DNA from: CABMKH01 sp040797625
Lineage (GTDB): Bacteria > Bacillota > Clostridia > Tissierellales > Tissierellaceae
Direction: 5' to 3'
NCBI GenBank assembly: GCA_052067355.1
Contig: JBQHQH010000005.1
Coordinates: forward strand, 1-64,000
DNA: 64,000 nt
In this document: piece by piece, positions 9,991 through 19,218 of the stretch
How the letters are laid out: every line of letters begins with the position of its first letter
How positions within the stretch are numbered: position 1 is the first letter of the stretch
The notes under the pieces: model-generated
Seen by the model: only the letters and a program-made list of their open reading frames with translations
Told to the model about the DNA's origin: nothing
The model's database searches: none
Program-made: the position numbers and the translations under genes

Positions 9991-10015
9991 TAACTCACCA
10001 CCTAATATTATTAAT

Positions 10016-10044
10016 ATCATAAGATGAATATCTACATCCTTCAA
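10016..10044 (-). promoter_or_regulatory. probable promoter of the MerR-methyltransferase gene
   Basis: On the minus strand there is TTGAAG (10039-10044), a 17-bp spacer and TATGAT (10016-10021), about 25 bp before the GTG start. This supports the downstream start codon for the regulator. Confidence 0.5.
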
Positions 10045-10052
10045 CTTTCATT

Positions 10053-10165
10053 ATAAGAAAAACATCTATGAACGCCTTAAAGGTAGCTTTTCTTGAAACT
10101 CATTGACGGAAAGTTCTTAAAGTGAAAAATTAAAAGGTAGAACTTTCCTATTCGTTATAAAAAAG
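10053..10165. repeat. dispersed ~110 bp element, copy A
   Basis: This non-coding stretch recurs at 43425-43530 in the same orientation. Shared blocks include TTTTCTTGAAACTCATT and CCTATTCGT, flanking a long stem whose arms are GGAAAGTTCT (10108-10117) and AGAACTTTCC. In copy B the arms read GGAAAATTC and GAATTTTCC, so one base pair changed from G-C to A-T with pairing kept. It could be an RNA element or a mobile palindromic repeat; no known family was recognised. Confidence 0.75.
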
Positions 10166-10197
10166 ATACTTATCTACAGTAAAACAAGTATCCTTTC
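10163..10197 (-). terminator. mutS2 terminator
   Basis: On the minus strand the arms GATACTTG and CAAGTATC-like pairing (GATACT/AGTATC) are followed by a run of six T, about 25 bp after the mutS2 stop. It abuts the dispersed repeat. Confidence 0.6.
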
Positions 10198-10218
10198 TAT
10201 AATCCTAAATACAATTTT

Positions 10219-12597
10219 TTATTTTATCTCCAATACTGTAACTCCTGCTCCCCCTTCTCCATATTTACCAATCCTAAAAGATTTCACAGTCCTATGCTTT
10301 CTAAAATAAGATTGTAGACCTTCCCTTAATGCACCAGTGCCCTTACCATGAATTACAAAGACCTCTTTTAAACCAGAAATATATACATCATCTAAATACT
10401 TATCTAACTCCAATATAGCTTCTTCTATATTCTTACCTCTTAGATCTATTTCATTTTTTATGGTCTGTGACTTTGAACTCATTATAGTCTTCGATTTAAA
10501 ATGAGATCTTTTTCTTTCTTCTGAAGCAGTTCTCCTTAGAGTACTGATATGGACATTGACTTTCATTATACCTATTTGAATATTAACATTTCCACTCTCA
10601 TCTGGCAATGATAAAACCTGCCCTATTTGATTTAAGGATAATACTTCCACTGTTTCGCCAACTTTTAACTTTTTCGGAGGTTTATTGGATTTTACATTGA
10701 GGATATCTTCAGATAGAGATTCATCTACATCATTTATCCTATCTTTTAGCATACTTTGTGCCTCATGTATTCTTCGATTTTTTTCTCTATCTATTTCAAA
10801 AGAAATATCTCTTAGTTCTGAAACTACTAAATCCGCTTCCTCTTTTGCACTTCTAAGTATATCCTTAGCCTCTTCATTAGCCTTTTGGATTATCTTATCT
10901 CTCATTTCTTTAGTCTTATCCTTCTCTAAGGCTAAATCTTGTCTTAGCTTCTCTATTTCTAAATTCAATCTCTCTGCCTCATATCTCTTCTCTTCAGCTT
11001 CTATTCTATCTTTTTCAATAGACTTTAAAACATCTTCAAACTCTATATTTTCCTGAGAGATTAAATCCCTGGCATAATCTATGATATAATCCTGTAATCC
11101 TAATCTCTTAGATATCTCAAAGGCATTAGATTTGCCAGGTACCCCTATAGATAATCTATATGTAGGCCTTAAGGTTTCCACATCAAATTCTACAGATGCG
11201 TTCTTAACTCCTTCTGTAGTCAATGCATATAATTTCAGCTGACTATAATGAGTTGTAGCTATAGTCCTTACATCTAATTTTAACAGATTATCTAATATAG
11301 ACATTGCCAATGCTGCCCCTTCTGTTGGATCCGTTCCAGCTCCTAGTTCATCAAACAAGATCAAGCTATTTTTATCTACATTGTTTAATATGTCTACTAT
11401 ATTTGTCATGTGAGAAGAAAAAGTAGATAGACTTTGCTCTATACTCTGCTCATCTCCTATATCTGCAAATACCTGATCAAATACAGCAACTTCTGAATTA
11501 AAATCCACAGGAATATGTAAACCTGATTGAGCCATCAATGTCAACAATCCCACAGTCTTTAGAGTTACTGTCTTACCTCCAGTATTAGGTCCTGTAATTA
11601 TCAAAGATGTAAACTCATCACCTAAATAGACACTAATAGGTATTACCTTTTGAGAATCCAATAGAGGATGTCTTGCCTTTTTCATATTTATATATCCTCT
11701 ATCGTTTAAAATAGGCTTTGTAGCATTCATATCTAGGGCAAGTTTACCCTTGGCAAATATAAAATCTAGGTCTTGCAATATACTTTGATTGCTCATTATA
11801 CTTTCAGACACTTCTCCTACCATATTAGAAAGTTCTGCAAGTATCCGCTCTATCTCTTCCCTTTCTTTAATTTCTAACTCTCTTAACTCATTGTTAAGCT
11901 CAACTACTGCCATAGGTTCTATAAAGGCAGTAGCTCCGCTTGAACTGATGTCATGGACTAACCCAGGAACCTTGCTGCGATTTTCCTGTTTAACAGGTAT
12001 GACATATCTTCCCTCTCTCATAGTGACTATACTATCTTGTAAATATTTCTTGTTGGATTGAGAGTTTATAATAGAGTTAAGCTTATCCTTTACAGCATCA
12101 TTTTTTCCTATAATCTGTCTTCTTATATTACGAAGAGTAGAACTAGCATTATCTGATACTTCATTTTCATTTATTATAGCATTGTTAATCTCATCCTCAA
12201 TATTTTTAAAAGTCATGAGATTACTGACTAAACCTTCTATAATTGAATAATTTGAGCTTTTATCAGATTCATTTTCTTTGATATATTTTTTTAATCCCCT
12301 TGACACTCTAAGAGAATCTGAAACTTTTAAAAGTCCTCTTGGAGTTAGAGAGCCTCCCATTTTTACTCTTTTTAGTTCATGCTTTATGCTATGAATCCCA
12401 TACAAAGGCGGATTCCCTCTTTTTATCAATAAGGATAATGCCTCATCTGTTTCTCTCAATAGATGTTCTACTTTCTCTTTATTGGCAATAGGTTTAATCT
12501 GCCTTACTTTTTCTTTTCCCAGTTCAGATTCAGCTTTTTCTAATAACAAATTGATTATCTTGTTGTATTCAAGAACTTTTAAGGTCTTACTATTCAA
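10219..12597 (-). CDS. mutS2: MutS2 family ATPase/nuclease (ribosome-collision/recombination factor)
   Basis: At 792 residues this has the standard MutS2 length. It shows the MutS core with Walker A (TGPNTGGKT, about residue 337) and Walker B (LILFDELGAGTDPTEG), a long coiled coil (about 515-640), a KOW-like strand region, and a C-terminal Smr nuclease domain (IDLRGKNIEEA ... VIHGKGTGALREG). The family suppresses homologous recombination and, in Bacillus, acts on collided ribosomes. The start is TTG with AGGTGA 6 nt upstream. It follows the U32 gene by 15 bp, so they are probably cotranscribed. Confidence 0.95.
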   Translation of the reverse strand: MNSKTLKVLEYNKIINLLLEKAESELGKEKVRQIKPIANKEKVEHLLRETDEALSLLIKRGNPPLYGIHSIKHELKRVKMGGSLTPRGLLKVSDSLRVSRGLKKYIKENESDKSSNYSIIEGLVSNLMTFKNIEDEINNAIINENEVSDNASSTLRNIRRQIIGKNDAVKDKLNSIINSQSNKKYLQDSIVTMREGRYVIPVKQENRSKVPGLVHDISSSGATAFIEPMAVVELNNELRELEIKEREEIERILAELSNMVGEVSESIMSNQSILQDLDFIFAKGKLALDMNATKPILNDRGYINMKKARHPLLDSQKVIPISVYLGDEFTSLIITGPNTGGKTVTLKTVGLLTLMAQSGLHIPVDFNSEVAVFDQVFADIGDEQSIEQSLSTFSSHMTNIVDILNNVDKNSLILFDELGAGTDPTEGAALAMSILDNLLKLDVRTIATTHYSQLKLYALTTEGVKNASVEFDVETLRPTYRLSIGVPGKSNAFEISKRLGLQDYIIDYARDLISQENIEFEDVLKSIEKDRIEAEEKRYEAERLNLEIEKLRQDLALEKDKTKEMRDKIIQKANEEAKDILRSAKEEADLVVSELRDISFEIDREKNRRIHEAQSMLKDRINDVDESLSEDILNVKSNKPPKKLKVGETVEVLSLNQIGQVLSLPDESGNVNIQIGIMKVNVHISTLRRTASEERKRSHFKSKTIMSSKSQTIKNEIDLRGKNIEEAILELDKYLDDVYISGLKEVFVIHGKGTGALREGLQSYFRKHRTVKSFRIGKYGEGGAGVTVLEIK

Positions 12598-12612
12598 GTG
12601 ATTTCACCTCGC

Positions 12613-15036
12613 CTATATTATTCCCCTATAATAGTGTCCTTTAGTAATATTTGTATGTTTTTTATAATCATCTATAAATCTTGCAATATCGGCTCTATTA
12701 GCTGCCCCATTTATATAATCATAATAAATGGACTGTATTTCATATATATATCTATCCTCTATAGTAAAATCAAGTCTAGCCATAGACACACCAGAGTCAA
12801 GTATCTGCCCTATACTATCTAAAACCATTAATGGAACAGAGTTATATATAGTAGAAAATCCATTTCCTCTAGTCATATAAAATATCATATCCATTCTATC
12901 TTTTAAGCCATATCCCTTTGCAAAATTACAATTCTTACAATTACTATCATCCTTGCAGCCTTTAGCCAACGCCATCGGACAGGTCTTAGTAATCATAGCC
13001 GGTAAATATCCATAGACTATGGCTTCTAAACTACCTCCAACTCCTCTACTTATTCCCTTTATCTGTTCTAGATTCAATTCTGGTGATAGAGTTAATGTAT
13101 CAAGACCTAAGGAATATAGATATTCAACTGTATAGCTATTGAATATATTTAATCCTATATCTCCATGAACTTTTAAATCATATCTATCTCTTATATATTT
13201 TAATGTGCCTATATTAGATACAGATACTCCATCTAGCTTATCCTTTAAACGATCTATAACTCTATCTATACCTTCTAAATCTTTCATATATAGAATCTTA
13301 TCTGTCCAAATAAATACTTCTTTATCTTTTCTCTTTAACTCATCTATTATATCATCTAGACCTTCATAAAATCCTAGATATATTCTATCTAGCTTATCTA
13401 TATTTAATTGTCTATACTGTTGTGGACTGCTGATTTTGACACTTAACTTTCTTCCTATACTAGAATCTCTATCTTTAATATTCAATAGAGTATTCTTCAC
13501 AACATTATATTCTCTATTATCTATAGGCTTTCTATTGTTGAAATTTCCGATTATAGCTTCAAGCCTATCTATAGCATTTCTTCTAAGCTCATTTAATACA
13601 CTTAAAGGTAAGAATGCTCCTTCTTCAATATGCATTTCAATATTAGCTAGATAATAGCTAGTATCTCCCAACTTTGAAAGTTGTTCCCTTACCTTTTCTT
13701 CTCCTATTGTAAGCTTTTTGCCTCTTTCAACGATAAAATCTCCCATTACATCCACTATATATTCTCTATGCTTTAATTTTAGCTCAGGTTTTTCGTCGAT
13801 TTTAACATATATCTCCATATCTACAGGATACATCTTCTTGTTCTCTTCATAGGACTTCCTCGCACTATTTAATAGACTTTCACTTGAAGTCTTATATACT
13901 AGAGAATCTTTTGAAATAAATCCCAACTTATCCAATATCAATATACAGCCCTTTTTCCCATCTTGTGGAGATTTCATGCCCTTATATTTTCCATTGGCAA
14001 GTAAAAATTCTATTCCATCACCCTTTTCTATATCTTCTTCTAACAGAATAGATACCTTGTATTTATCTACTTTCACAACTTTTCCAAGCAAAGTACCTCT
14101 ATTATCTGGCCTATTGAAGGATATATATTCTCCACCAAAGTCTCCAAAGGTAAGTCCCCTAGTAAACCCTCTATTGAATATCTGCTCTACATCCTTTTTA
14201 TCTTCATCTCTAACAGATATATCACCTTCATCTAAGGCTTTTCTATAGTTCTTAACTATAGTAGCTACATATTCTGGTCTCTTCATCCTGCCTTCTATTT
14301 TAAAAGAAGATATACCTATATCTTTAAGCCTATCAATATAGCCTAAAGTATTTAAATCTCTAGTACTTAAAACATGTTTTTTATCCCAATCTCCCACTAG
14401 TAGTCCCTGTTTATCTACTATGGAATAAGCCATTCTACAAGGTTGGGCACATCGTCCTCTATTGCCACTCCTTCCTCCTATTAAGCTGCTCATTAGACAT
14501 TGTCCAGAGTATGAAACACACAGTGCTCCATGTACAAACACTTCAAGTTCTATATCTGAATTGCCTTTTATACGTATTATTTCATCTAGAGGTACTTCTC
14601 TAGCCAAAACTACCCTAGAGAACCCCATATCCTGTAAAAATTTAGCTCCTTCTAAATTGTTTATTGTCATCTGAGTGCTTCCATGAATTTTAAAATCTGG
14701 AAATGTCTTTCTAACTAGATTGGCAATCCCTAAATCTTGAACTATAATAGCATCAATATCTGCTTCATACAAAAACTTAATATAGTCCATAATCTCTGAA
14801 ACTTCTCTATCTTCTATTAGGATATTTACTGTTACATAGACCTTTACTCCATTTAGATGGGAATACTTTATGGCCTCTCTCAATTCTTCATAGTCAAAAT
14901 TAGAAGCATATTGTCTTGCATTAAATAATTTGCCACCTAGATATACTGCATCTGCTCCATTTTGAACTGCAGCATACAGTGATTCCATACTTCCCACTGG
15001 AGCTAATAATTCCACTTTATCTCTCACTATATCCAT
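12613..15036 (-). CDS. U32 family peptidase-like protein (DUF3656-type, RlhA/YegQ relative)
   Basis: This 807-residue protein has the U32 signature around residue 165 (EVFVHGALCVSYSGQC, then RGRCAQPCR). The N-terminal TIM-barrel-like domain is followed by a long C-terminal extension characteristic of the DUF3656-containing members; a further cysteine set lies near residue 700 (CPMALAKGC ... CKNC). Family members modify 23S rRNA or tRNA in E. coli (RlhA, TrhP), with the cysteines probably holding an iron-sulphur cluster; earlier collagenase annotations are doubtful. It lies between zapA and mutS2, a gene order common in clostridia. Confidence 0.9.
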   Translation of the reverse strand: MDIVRDKVELLAPVGSMESLYAAVQNGADAVYLGGKLFNARQYASNFDYEELREAIKYSHLNGVKVYVTVNILIEDREVSEIMDYIKFLYEADIDAIIVQDLGIANLVRKTFPDFKIHGSTQMTINNLEGAKFLQDMGFSRVVLAREVPLDEIIRIKGNSDIELEVFVHGALCVSYSGQCLMSSLIGGRSGNRGRCAQPCRMAYSIVDKQGLLVGDWDKKHVLSTRDLNTLGYIDRLKDIGISSFKIEGRMKRPEYVATIVKNYRKALDEGDISVRDEDKKDVEQIFNRGFTRGLTFGDFGGEYISFNRPDNRGTLLGKVVKVDKYKVSILLEEDIEKGDGIEFLLANGKYKGMKSPQDGKKGCILILDKLGFISKDSLVYKTSSESLLNSARKSYEENKKMYPVDMEIYVKIDEKPELKLKHREYIVDVMGDFIVERGKKLTIGEEKVREQLSKLGDTSYYLANIEMHIEEGAFLPLSVLNELRRNAIDRLEAIIGNFNNRKPIDNREYNVVKNTLLNIKDRDSSIGRKLSVKISSPQQYRQLNIDKLDRIYLGFYEGLDDIIDELKRKDKEVFIWTDKILYMKDLEGIDRVIDRLKDKLDGVSVSNIGTLKYIRDRYDLKVHGDIGLNIFNSYTVEYLYSLGLDTLTLSPELNLEQIKGISRGVGGSLEAIVYGYLPAMITKTCPMALAKGCKDDSNCKNCNFAKGYGLKDRMDMIFYMTRGNGFSTIYNSVPLMVLDSIGQILDSGVSMARLDFTIEDRYIYEIQSIYYDYINGAANRADIARFIDDYKKHTNITKGHYYRGII

Positions 15037-15049
15037 TTTCCTTCCTTAA

Positions 15050-15604
15050 TTAAAATGTACTTGTTTCTTTATCTAACAATCTAACATATTCAGTCAGCTC
15101 TTTTTTCACTTCTACCAACTCTACTTGGTTTTTAAAATTCCTATCCTGTAGCCCTTCTATCTCTTCTTTTAAAGTTTCGACCTCTTTATTCTTTGACTCT
15201 AATTCTATTTCAAGCCCTTTAATTTTGTCTATAAATTCTTCTTTTTCTTTGCTATATATCTCTATTAAATCTGTATATTCCTTACACTTTCCTCTTAACT
15301 CTTGAACTTTTTCTTTAGATTCTTCCAATTCAACACATAGAGAATCATACTCTTCAAGAGGACCTTTGGCCTTATCCTTTAATTTTTTCAATTCAGAATT
15401 GGTCTTGTGAAGTTCATCGGCTATATTTAAAGCAGCAAGTGTAGCTGCCATAGTTTGGCTAAGTCTCTCATTTTTAGAAGTTAGATTTCTAATCTTCTTA
15501 TCTATATAATAAGCCAAATTTCTAACATATTCCTCATCTTCTCCACCAACTACTGTAAAGTTACGACCATCTATCATTACTTCTATTTTTTTATTTGCCG
15601 TCAT
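15050..15604 (-). CDS. zapA: cell division protein ZapA with long coiled coil
   Basis: Residues 4-85 match ZapA (KIEVMIDGRNFTVVGGEDEEYVRNLAYYIDKKI ... AALNIADEL, seen in separate stretches), which crosslinks FtsZ filaments at the division ring. The remaining ~100 residues are an extended coiled coil, longer than in E. coli but usual in clostridia. The ATG at 15604 has GGGGAGG 9 nt upstream; the ATG nine bases earlier touches that site and is rejected. It is cotranscribed with the U32 gene, 13 bp downstream. Confidence 0.88.
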   Translation of the reverse strand: MTANKKIEVMIDGRNFTVVGGEDEEYVRNLAYYIDKKIRNLTSKNERLSQTMAATLAALNIADELHKTNSELKKLKDKAKGPLEEYDSLCVELEESKEKVQELRGKCKEYTDLIEIYSKEKEEFIDKIKGLEIELESKNKEVETLKEEIEGLQDRNFKNQVELVEVKKELTEYVRLLDKETSTF

Positions 15605-15756
15605 AACTTCCATCCTCCCCTTTGATTATATACATATTATACTACAAAGGCCTTGATATTCTCTACACATTTTAAGAAAAGCTTTCTAACTAATGATTAA
15701 AACTACAATACGGACTTCCCATTACTTATAAAAAAGAGGTAGATCTCTCTACCCCT

Positions 15757-18150
15757 TTAACTTCTTAATTTGGCCTTTAGATTATCCTCTAAGTCATGAA
15801 TAATTAACTCCTGAATATTGTTAATCTCTTTATCCTTTAGGGTTCTCTCATGGGATCTATAGATTATGGAAAATGCAATACTCTTCTTATTCTCTGGTAT
15901 TTGATCTCCCCTATAGATATCGAAGAGTTCTATATCCTCTATAAGATCGCCACCATGTTTTAATATAATTTTCTCTATATCTCCCACCATTATATCTTCG
16001 TCTACTACTACTGCAATATCTCTAGTCATAGATGGATATTTAGGAAGAGGTTTAAATCTCTTTTCAAAATCTGTTAATTCTATTACCCTATCGAAATCTA
16101 TTTGACCCATATAAACTCTAGTATCCATACCATAATTTTCACATACATCTATATGGATTTCTCCTATAGTTCCCAATACTTCTCCATCCAATATTAGATT
16201 TGCTGTTCTTCCTGGGTGAAATGTAGAATTCTTTTCTTCTCTAATACATTCAACACCAGAGATACCCAATCTTTCCAATAGCTTGATAACAGATTCTTTT
16301 AAATAATAGAAATCCTTGCTACCATAAAAACCTATGGAAAGAACTTTATGTTCTTCTGGAAGTCTTTCAACAGGCAACTCCTTTGGAATAAATATATTTC
16401 CAATTTCAAAGGCAAATGTAGATTCAACATCTCTATTATAATTTCTACTTAACAATTCCATCATAGTAGGTATCAATGTAGTACGCATGACACTATAATC
16501 TTCTCCAAGTGGATTTAATAGTCTTATATACTTTCTAAGGTGACTATCACTATTTAACATTATCTTATCATATGCCTTTGGACTTATAAAGGAATATGTC
16601 ATGACTTCATTATACCCTAAGCTTTGTAAGATCTCTTTGGCCTTGTCTTCTATCATCTTCTTATCTGGTTTTTTACCTCTAGTAAGTCTACCAACTAAAG
16701 GCTTGCTTTCTATATTGTGAAATCCATATAGTCTACCAATCTCTTCTATTAGATCTGCCTCTATGGATATATCCAGCCTATAAGTAGGTACTGTAGACCA
16801 AATCAAATTTCCATCATATTCAGATTCTAGTCCCAGAGAGTTTAAATAGCCTAACATGGACTCAATACTAATATCTGTTCCTAAAAGCATATTTACTCTT
16901 TCTGGTCTCAAACTAATACGCTTTTCTTCTTTTACTTCTTTATATCTATCGATACTAGACTTTACTACAGTTCCAGAACCTGTAATCTCAATAAGTTGAC
17001 ATACTCTATCTACAGCCTTACTACATAGATTAGGATCTATTCCCTTTTCAAACCTATTAGATGCCTCTGTTCTTAAGCCTAATTTCTTAGCAGTAATTCT
17101 AACACTCTTTTGATCAAAGTTTGCTCCTTCTAGTAAGACTACCTTAGTATCTTCACCTATTTCAGAGTCAAATCCTCCCATTACTCCTGCAATGGCTATA
17201 GGTCTTTCTTCATCTGCTATAACTAGATCTGAGCTATCTAGTTTTCTTTGTATATCATCTAACGTCTTTATCTCTTCGGAATCTTCAGCCTGTCTGACTA
17301 TTATAGTCTTACCTTTTAATTTATTTAAGTCGAAGGCATGTAAAGGCTCTCCATATTCAAGCATTACATAGTTAGTTATATCTACAATATTATTTATAGG
17401 CCTTACTCCTGCTTCCATAAGTCTTATTTGCATCCATAATGGAGATTCTTTTATCTCTACATCCTTAACTACCTTAGCATAATATCTAAAGCAATTATCA
17501 CTTAAAATTTTGATATCATCTACATAGTTGGAAATATCATCATCTTCTTCGTGAATATCTATTACAGGTTCTTCCAATGGAACATTGAATGTGGCAGAAG
17601 TCTCTCTAGCCATTCCGACTATACTCAAACAATCTGGTCTATTTGGTGTTATCTCAAATTCTATTACTTCATCATTCAAACCAAGGATATCTACAATATC
17701 TGTACCAAGTGGATACTTCTCATTTAAAACAAATATCCCATCTCTCATATCTTTGGATATTACATTATCACTATATCCCAATTCTTTTAGAGAACAAAGC
17801 ATTCCATAGGATTCTACTCCCCTGAAATCCGTCTTTTCAATAAGTATATCTCCTGGAAGTTTTGAACCAACAACTGCTACAGGCACATAGTCACCAATAG
17901 TTAAATTTTGTGCACCTGTAACTATTTGAAGTTCTCTATCTCCTATATCTACTGTACAAATCAATAATTTATCTGCATTGGGATGCTTTTTTATATCTAA
18001 TATATTACCAAGGACTACCCCCTCGATTCCCTTGTTTAATGGATTTATAGACTCCACATGGGAACCAGATAGTGTAAGTCCATCTGCCAATTCTCTACTT
18101 TCTTTATCTATTTTCACATAATCTTTCAGCCACTTTATAGGTAATAACAT
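15757..18150 (-). CDS. pheT: phenylalanyl-tRNA synthetase beta subunit
   Basis: Partner of PheS in the alpha2-beta2 enzyme that charges tRNA-Phe. At 797 residues it has the full domain order: a tRNA-binding OB domain (about 40-150, VVLGNILDIKKHPNADKL), the B3/B4 editing domain (VEFEITPNRPDCLS, then GVMGG), the B5 domain (about 400-475), the catalytic-like core (TYSFISP), and the C-terminal FDX-ACB domain (PLPKYPSMTRDIAVVVDE). It starts 20 bp after pheS. A short hairpin-rich stretch (15614-15756) follows it and contains no gene. Confidence 0.97.
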   Translation of the reverse strand: MLLPIKWLKDYVKIDKESRELADGLTLSGSHVESINPLNKGIEGVVLGNILDIKKHPNADKLLICTVDIGDRELQIVTGAQNLTIGDYVPVAVVGSKLPGDILIEKTDFRGVESYGMLCSLKELGYSDNVISKDMRDGIFVLNEKYPLGTDIVDILGLNDEVIEFEITPNRPDCLSIVGMARETSATFNVPLEEPVIDIHEEDDDISNYVDDIKILSDNCFRYYAKVVKDVEIKESPLWMQIRLMEAGVRPINNIVDITNYVMLEYGEPLHAFDLNKLKGKTIIVRQAEDSEEIKTLDDIQRKLDSSDLVIADEERPIAIAGVMGGFDSEIGEDTKVVLLEGANFDQKSVRITAKKLGLRTEASNRFEKGIDPNLCSKAVDRVCQLIEITGSGTVVKSSIDRYKEVKEEKRISLRPERVNMLLGTDISIESMLGYLNSLGLESEYDGNLIWSTVPTYRLDISIEADLIEEIGRLYGFHNIESKPLVGRLTRGKKPDKKMIEDKAKEILQSLGYNEVMTYSFISPKAYDKIMLNSDSHLRKYIRLLNPLGEDYSVMRTTLIPTMMELLSRNYNRDVESTFAFEIGNIFIPKELPVERLPEEHKVLSIGFYGSKDFYYLKESVIKLLERLGISGVECIREEKNSTFHPGRTANLILDGEVLGTIGEIHIDVCENYGMDTRVYMGQIDFDRVIELTDFEKRFKPLPKYPSMTRDIAVVVDEDIMVGDIEKIILKHGGDLIEDIELFDIYRGDQIPENKKSIAFSIIYRSHERTLKDKEINNIQELIIHDLEDNLKAKLRS

Positions 18151-18170
18151 ACTATCATCTCCTTCCTCAT

Positions 18171-19193
18171 CTAGAATTGTTCTAAAAATCTATTGTCATT
18201 TTCAAACAATAGTCTTATATCATTAATTCCGTGTTTAACCATAGTAATCCTATCTATTCCCATACCGAAGGCAAATCCAGTGTATTTTTCAGGATCGATG
18301 CCACAGTTTTCTAGTACTTTTGGATGTACCATACCACAGCCTAGAAGTTCCATACTCCATCCTGTATAATTACATACTGGGCAACCCTTACCTTTACATT
18401 TTATACATGAGACATCTACTTCTGCACTAGGTTCTGTAAATGGAAAATGATGAGGTCTATATCTAGTTTTCATATCCTTTCCAAACAATTCTTTTATGAA
18501 TATATCTAAAGTATGAATTAAGTTTGCCATAGATATCTTTTCATCTACTACAAGCCCTTCTAGTTGGTGAAACATAGGTGAATGTGTATCATCTACATCA
18601 TCAAATCTAAATGTCCTACCTGCTGATATAATCTTTAAAGGAGCTCCCAATTCTTTCATAGCTCTAATCTGCACAGGAGACGTGTGTGTTCTCAATAATA
18701 TATCATCTGTAATATAAAATGTATCTGAAAAGTCCCTAGAAGGATGGTTTTCTGGAGAATTTAAAGAATCAAAATTATTTTCTACTGTCTCTATTTCTGG
18801 TCCTATTACTACAGTAAATCCCATACTAATAAATAGATCTTCTAACTCATCAATAGTTGCCAACAGTGGATGTCTATGTCCTATTCTCTCCTTATTAGTA
18901 GATATGGTTATATCAATTTTCTCTTTTTCCAGTTTGATTTTTTTCTCTTCAGCCTTTAAAACAGCCTTAGCTTTAGAAATGGACTCCTCTATTTCACTTC
19001 TGACTTCATTAGCTATCTGTCCAATTACAGGTCTTTCTTCTGGTGATAGTTTCCCCATATCTCTTAATACAGCAGTAAGTTCTCCTTTTTTCCCCAAATA
19101 CTTAACCCTTAAGCTATCTAATTCAGCTAAATTAGTAACATCTTCTATACTCTTTAGAGCTAAATTCCGAATTTCTTTTAGCTTTTCTTTCAT
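18171..19193 (-). CDS. pheS: phenylalanyl-tRNA synthetase alpha subunit
   Basis: Catalytic subunit of PheRS, class II, 340 residues. The N-terminal coiled coil (1-90) contacts tRNA; the core carries motif 2 and the HTSPVQIRAM stretch, the FHQLEGLVVDE segment, and the GFAFGMGIDRI motif 3. A CIKCKGKGC/CNYTGW insert is typical of Firmicute PheS. No T-box is visible upstream; the gene lies 25 bp behind an rRNA methyltransferase and may share its transcript. Confidence 0.97.
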   Translation of the reverse strand: MKEKLKEIRNLALKSIEDVTNLAELDSLRVKYLGKKGELTAVLRDMGKLSPEERPVIGQIANEVRSEIEESISKAKAVLKAEEKKIKLEKEKIDITISTNKERIGHRHPLLATIDELEDLFISMGFTVVIGPEIETVENNFDSLNSPENHPSRDFSDTFYITDDILLRTHTSPVQIRAMKELGAPLKIISAGRTFRFDDVDDTHSPMFHQLEGLVVDEKISMANLIHTLDIFIKELFGKDMKTRYRPHHFPFTEPSAEVDVSCIKCKGKGCPVCNYTGWSMELLGCGMVHPKVLENCGIDPEKYTGFAFGMGIDRITMVKHGINDIRLLFENDNRFLEQF

Positions 19194-19218
19194 ATCTTCA
19201 TCTCCTCCATATAGTTGA

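Noticed and set aside
9991..10044. Extended N-terminus of the MerR-methyltransferase from 10044
   Set aside because: It adds 18 residues not found in MerR proteins and covers the predicted -35/-10; GTG 9990 has a good ribosome site.
15663..15732. Possible third, shortened copy of the dispersed ~110 bp element
   Set aside because: Only the ends look alike (TAAGAAAAGC; TTCCCATTACTTATAAAAAA) and much of that match is A-rich; too weak to count without a whole-genome search.
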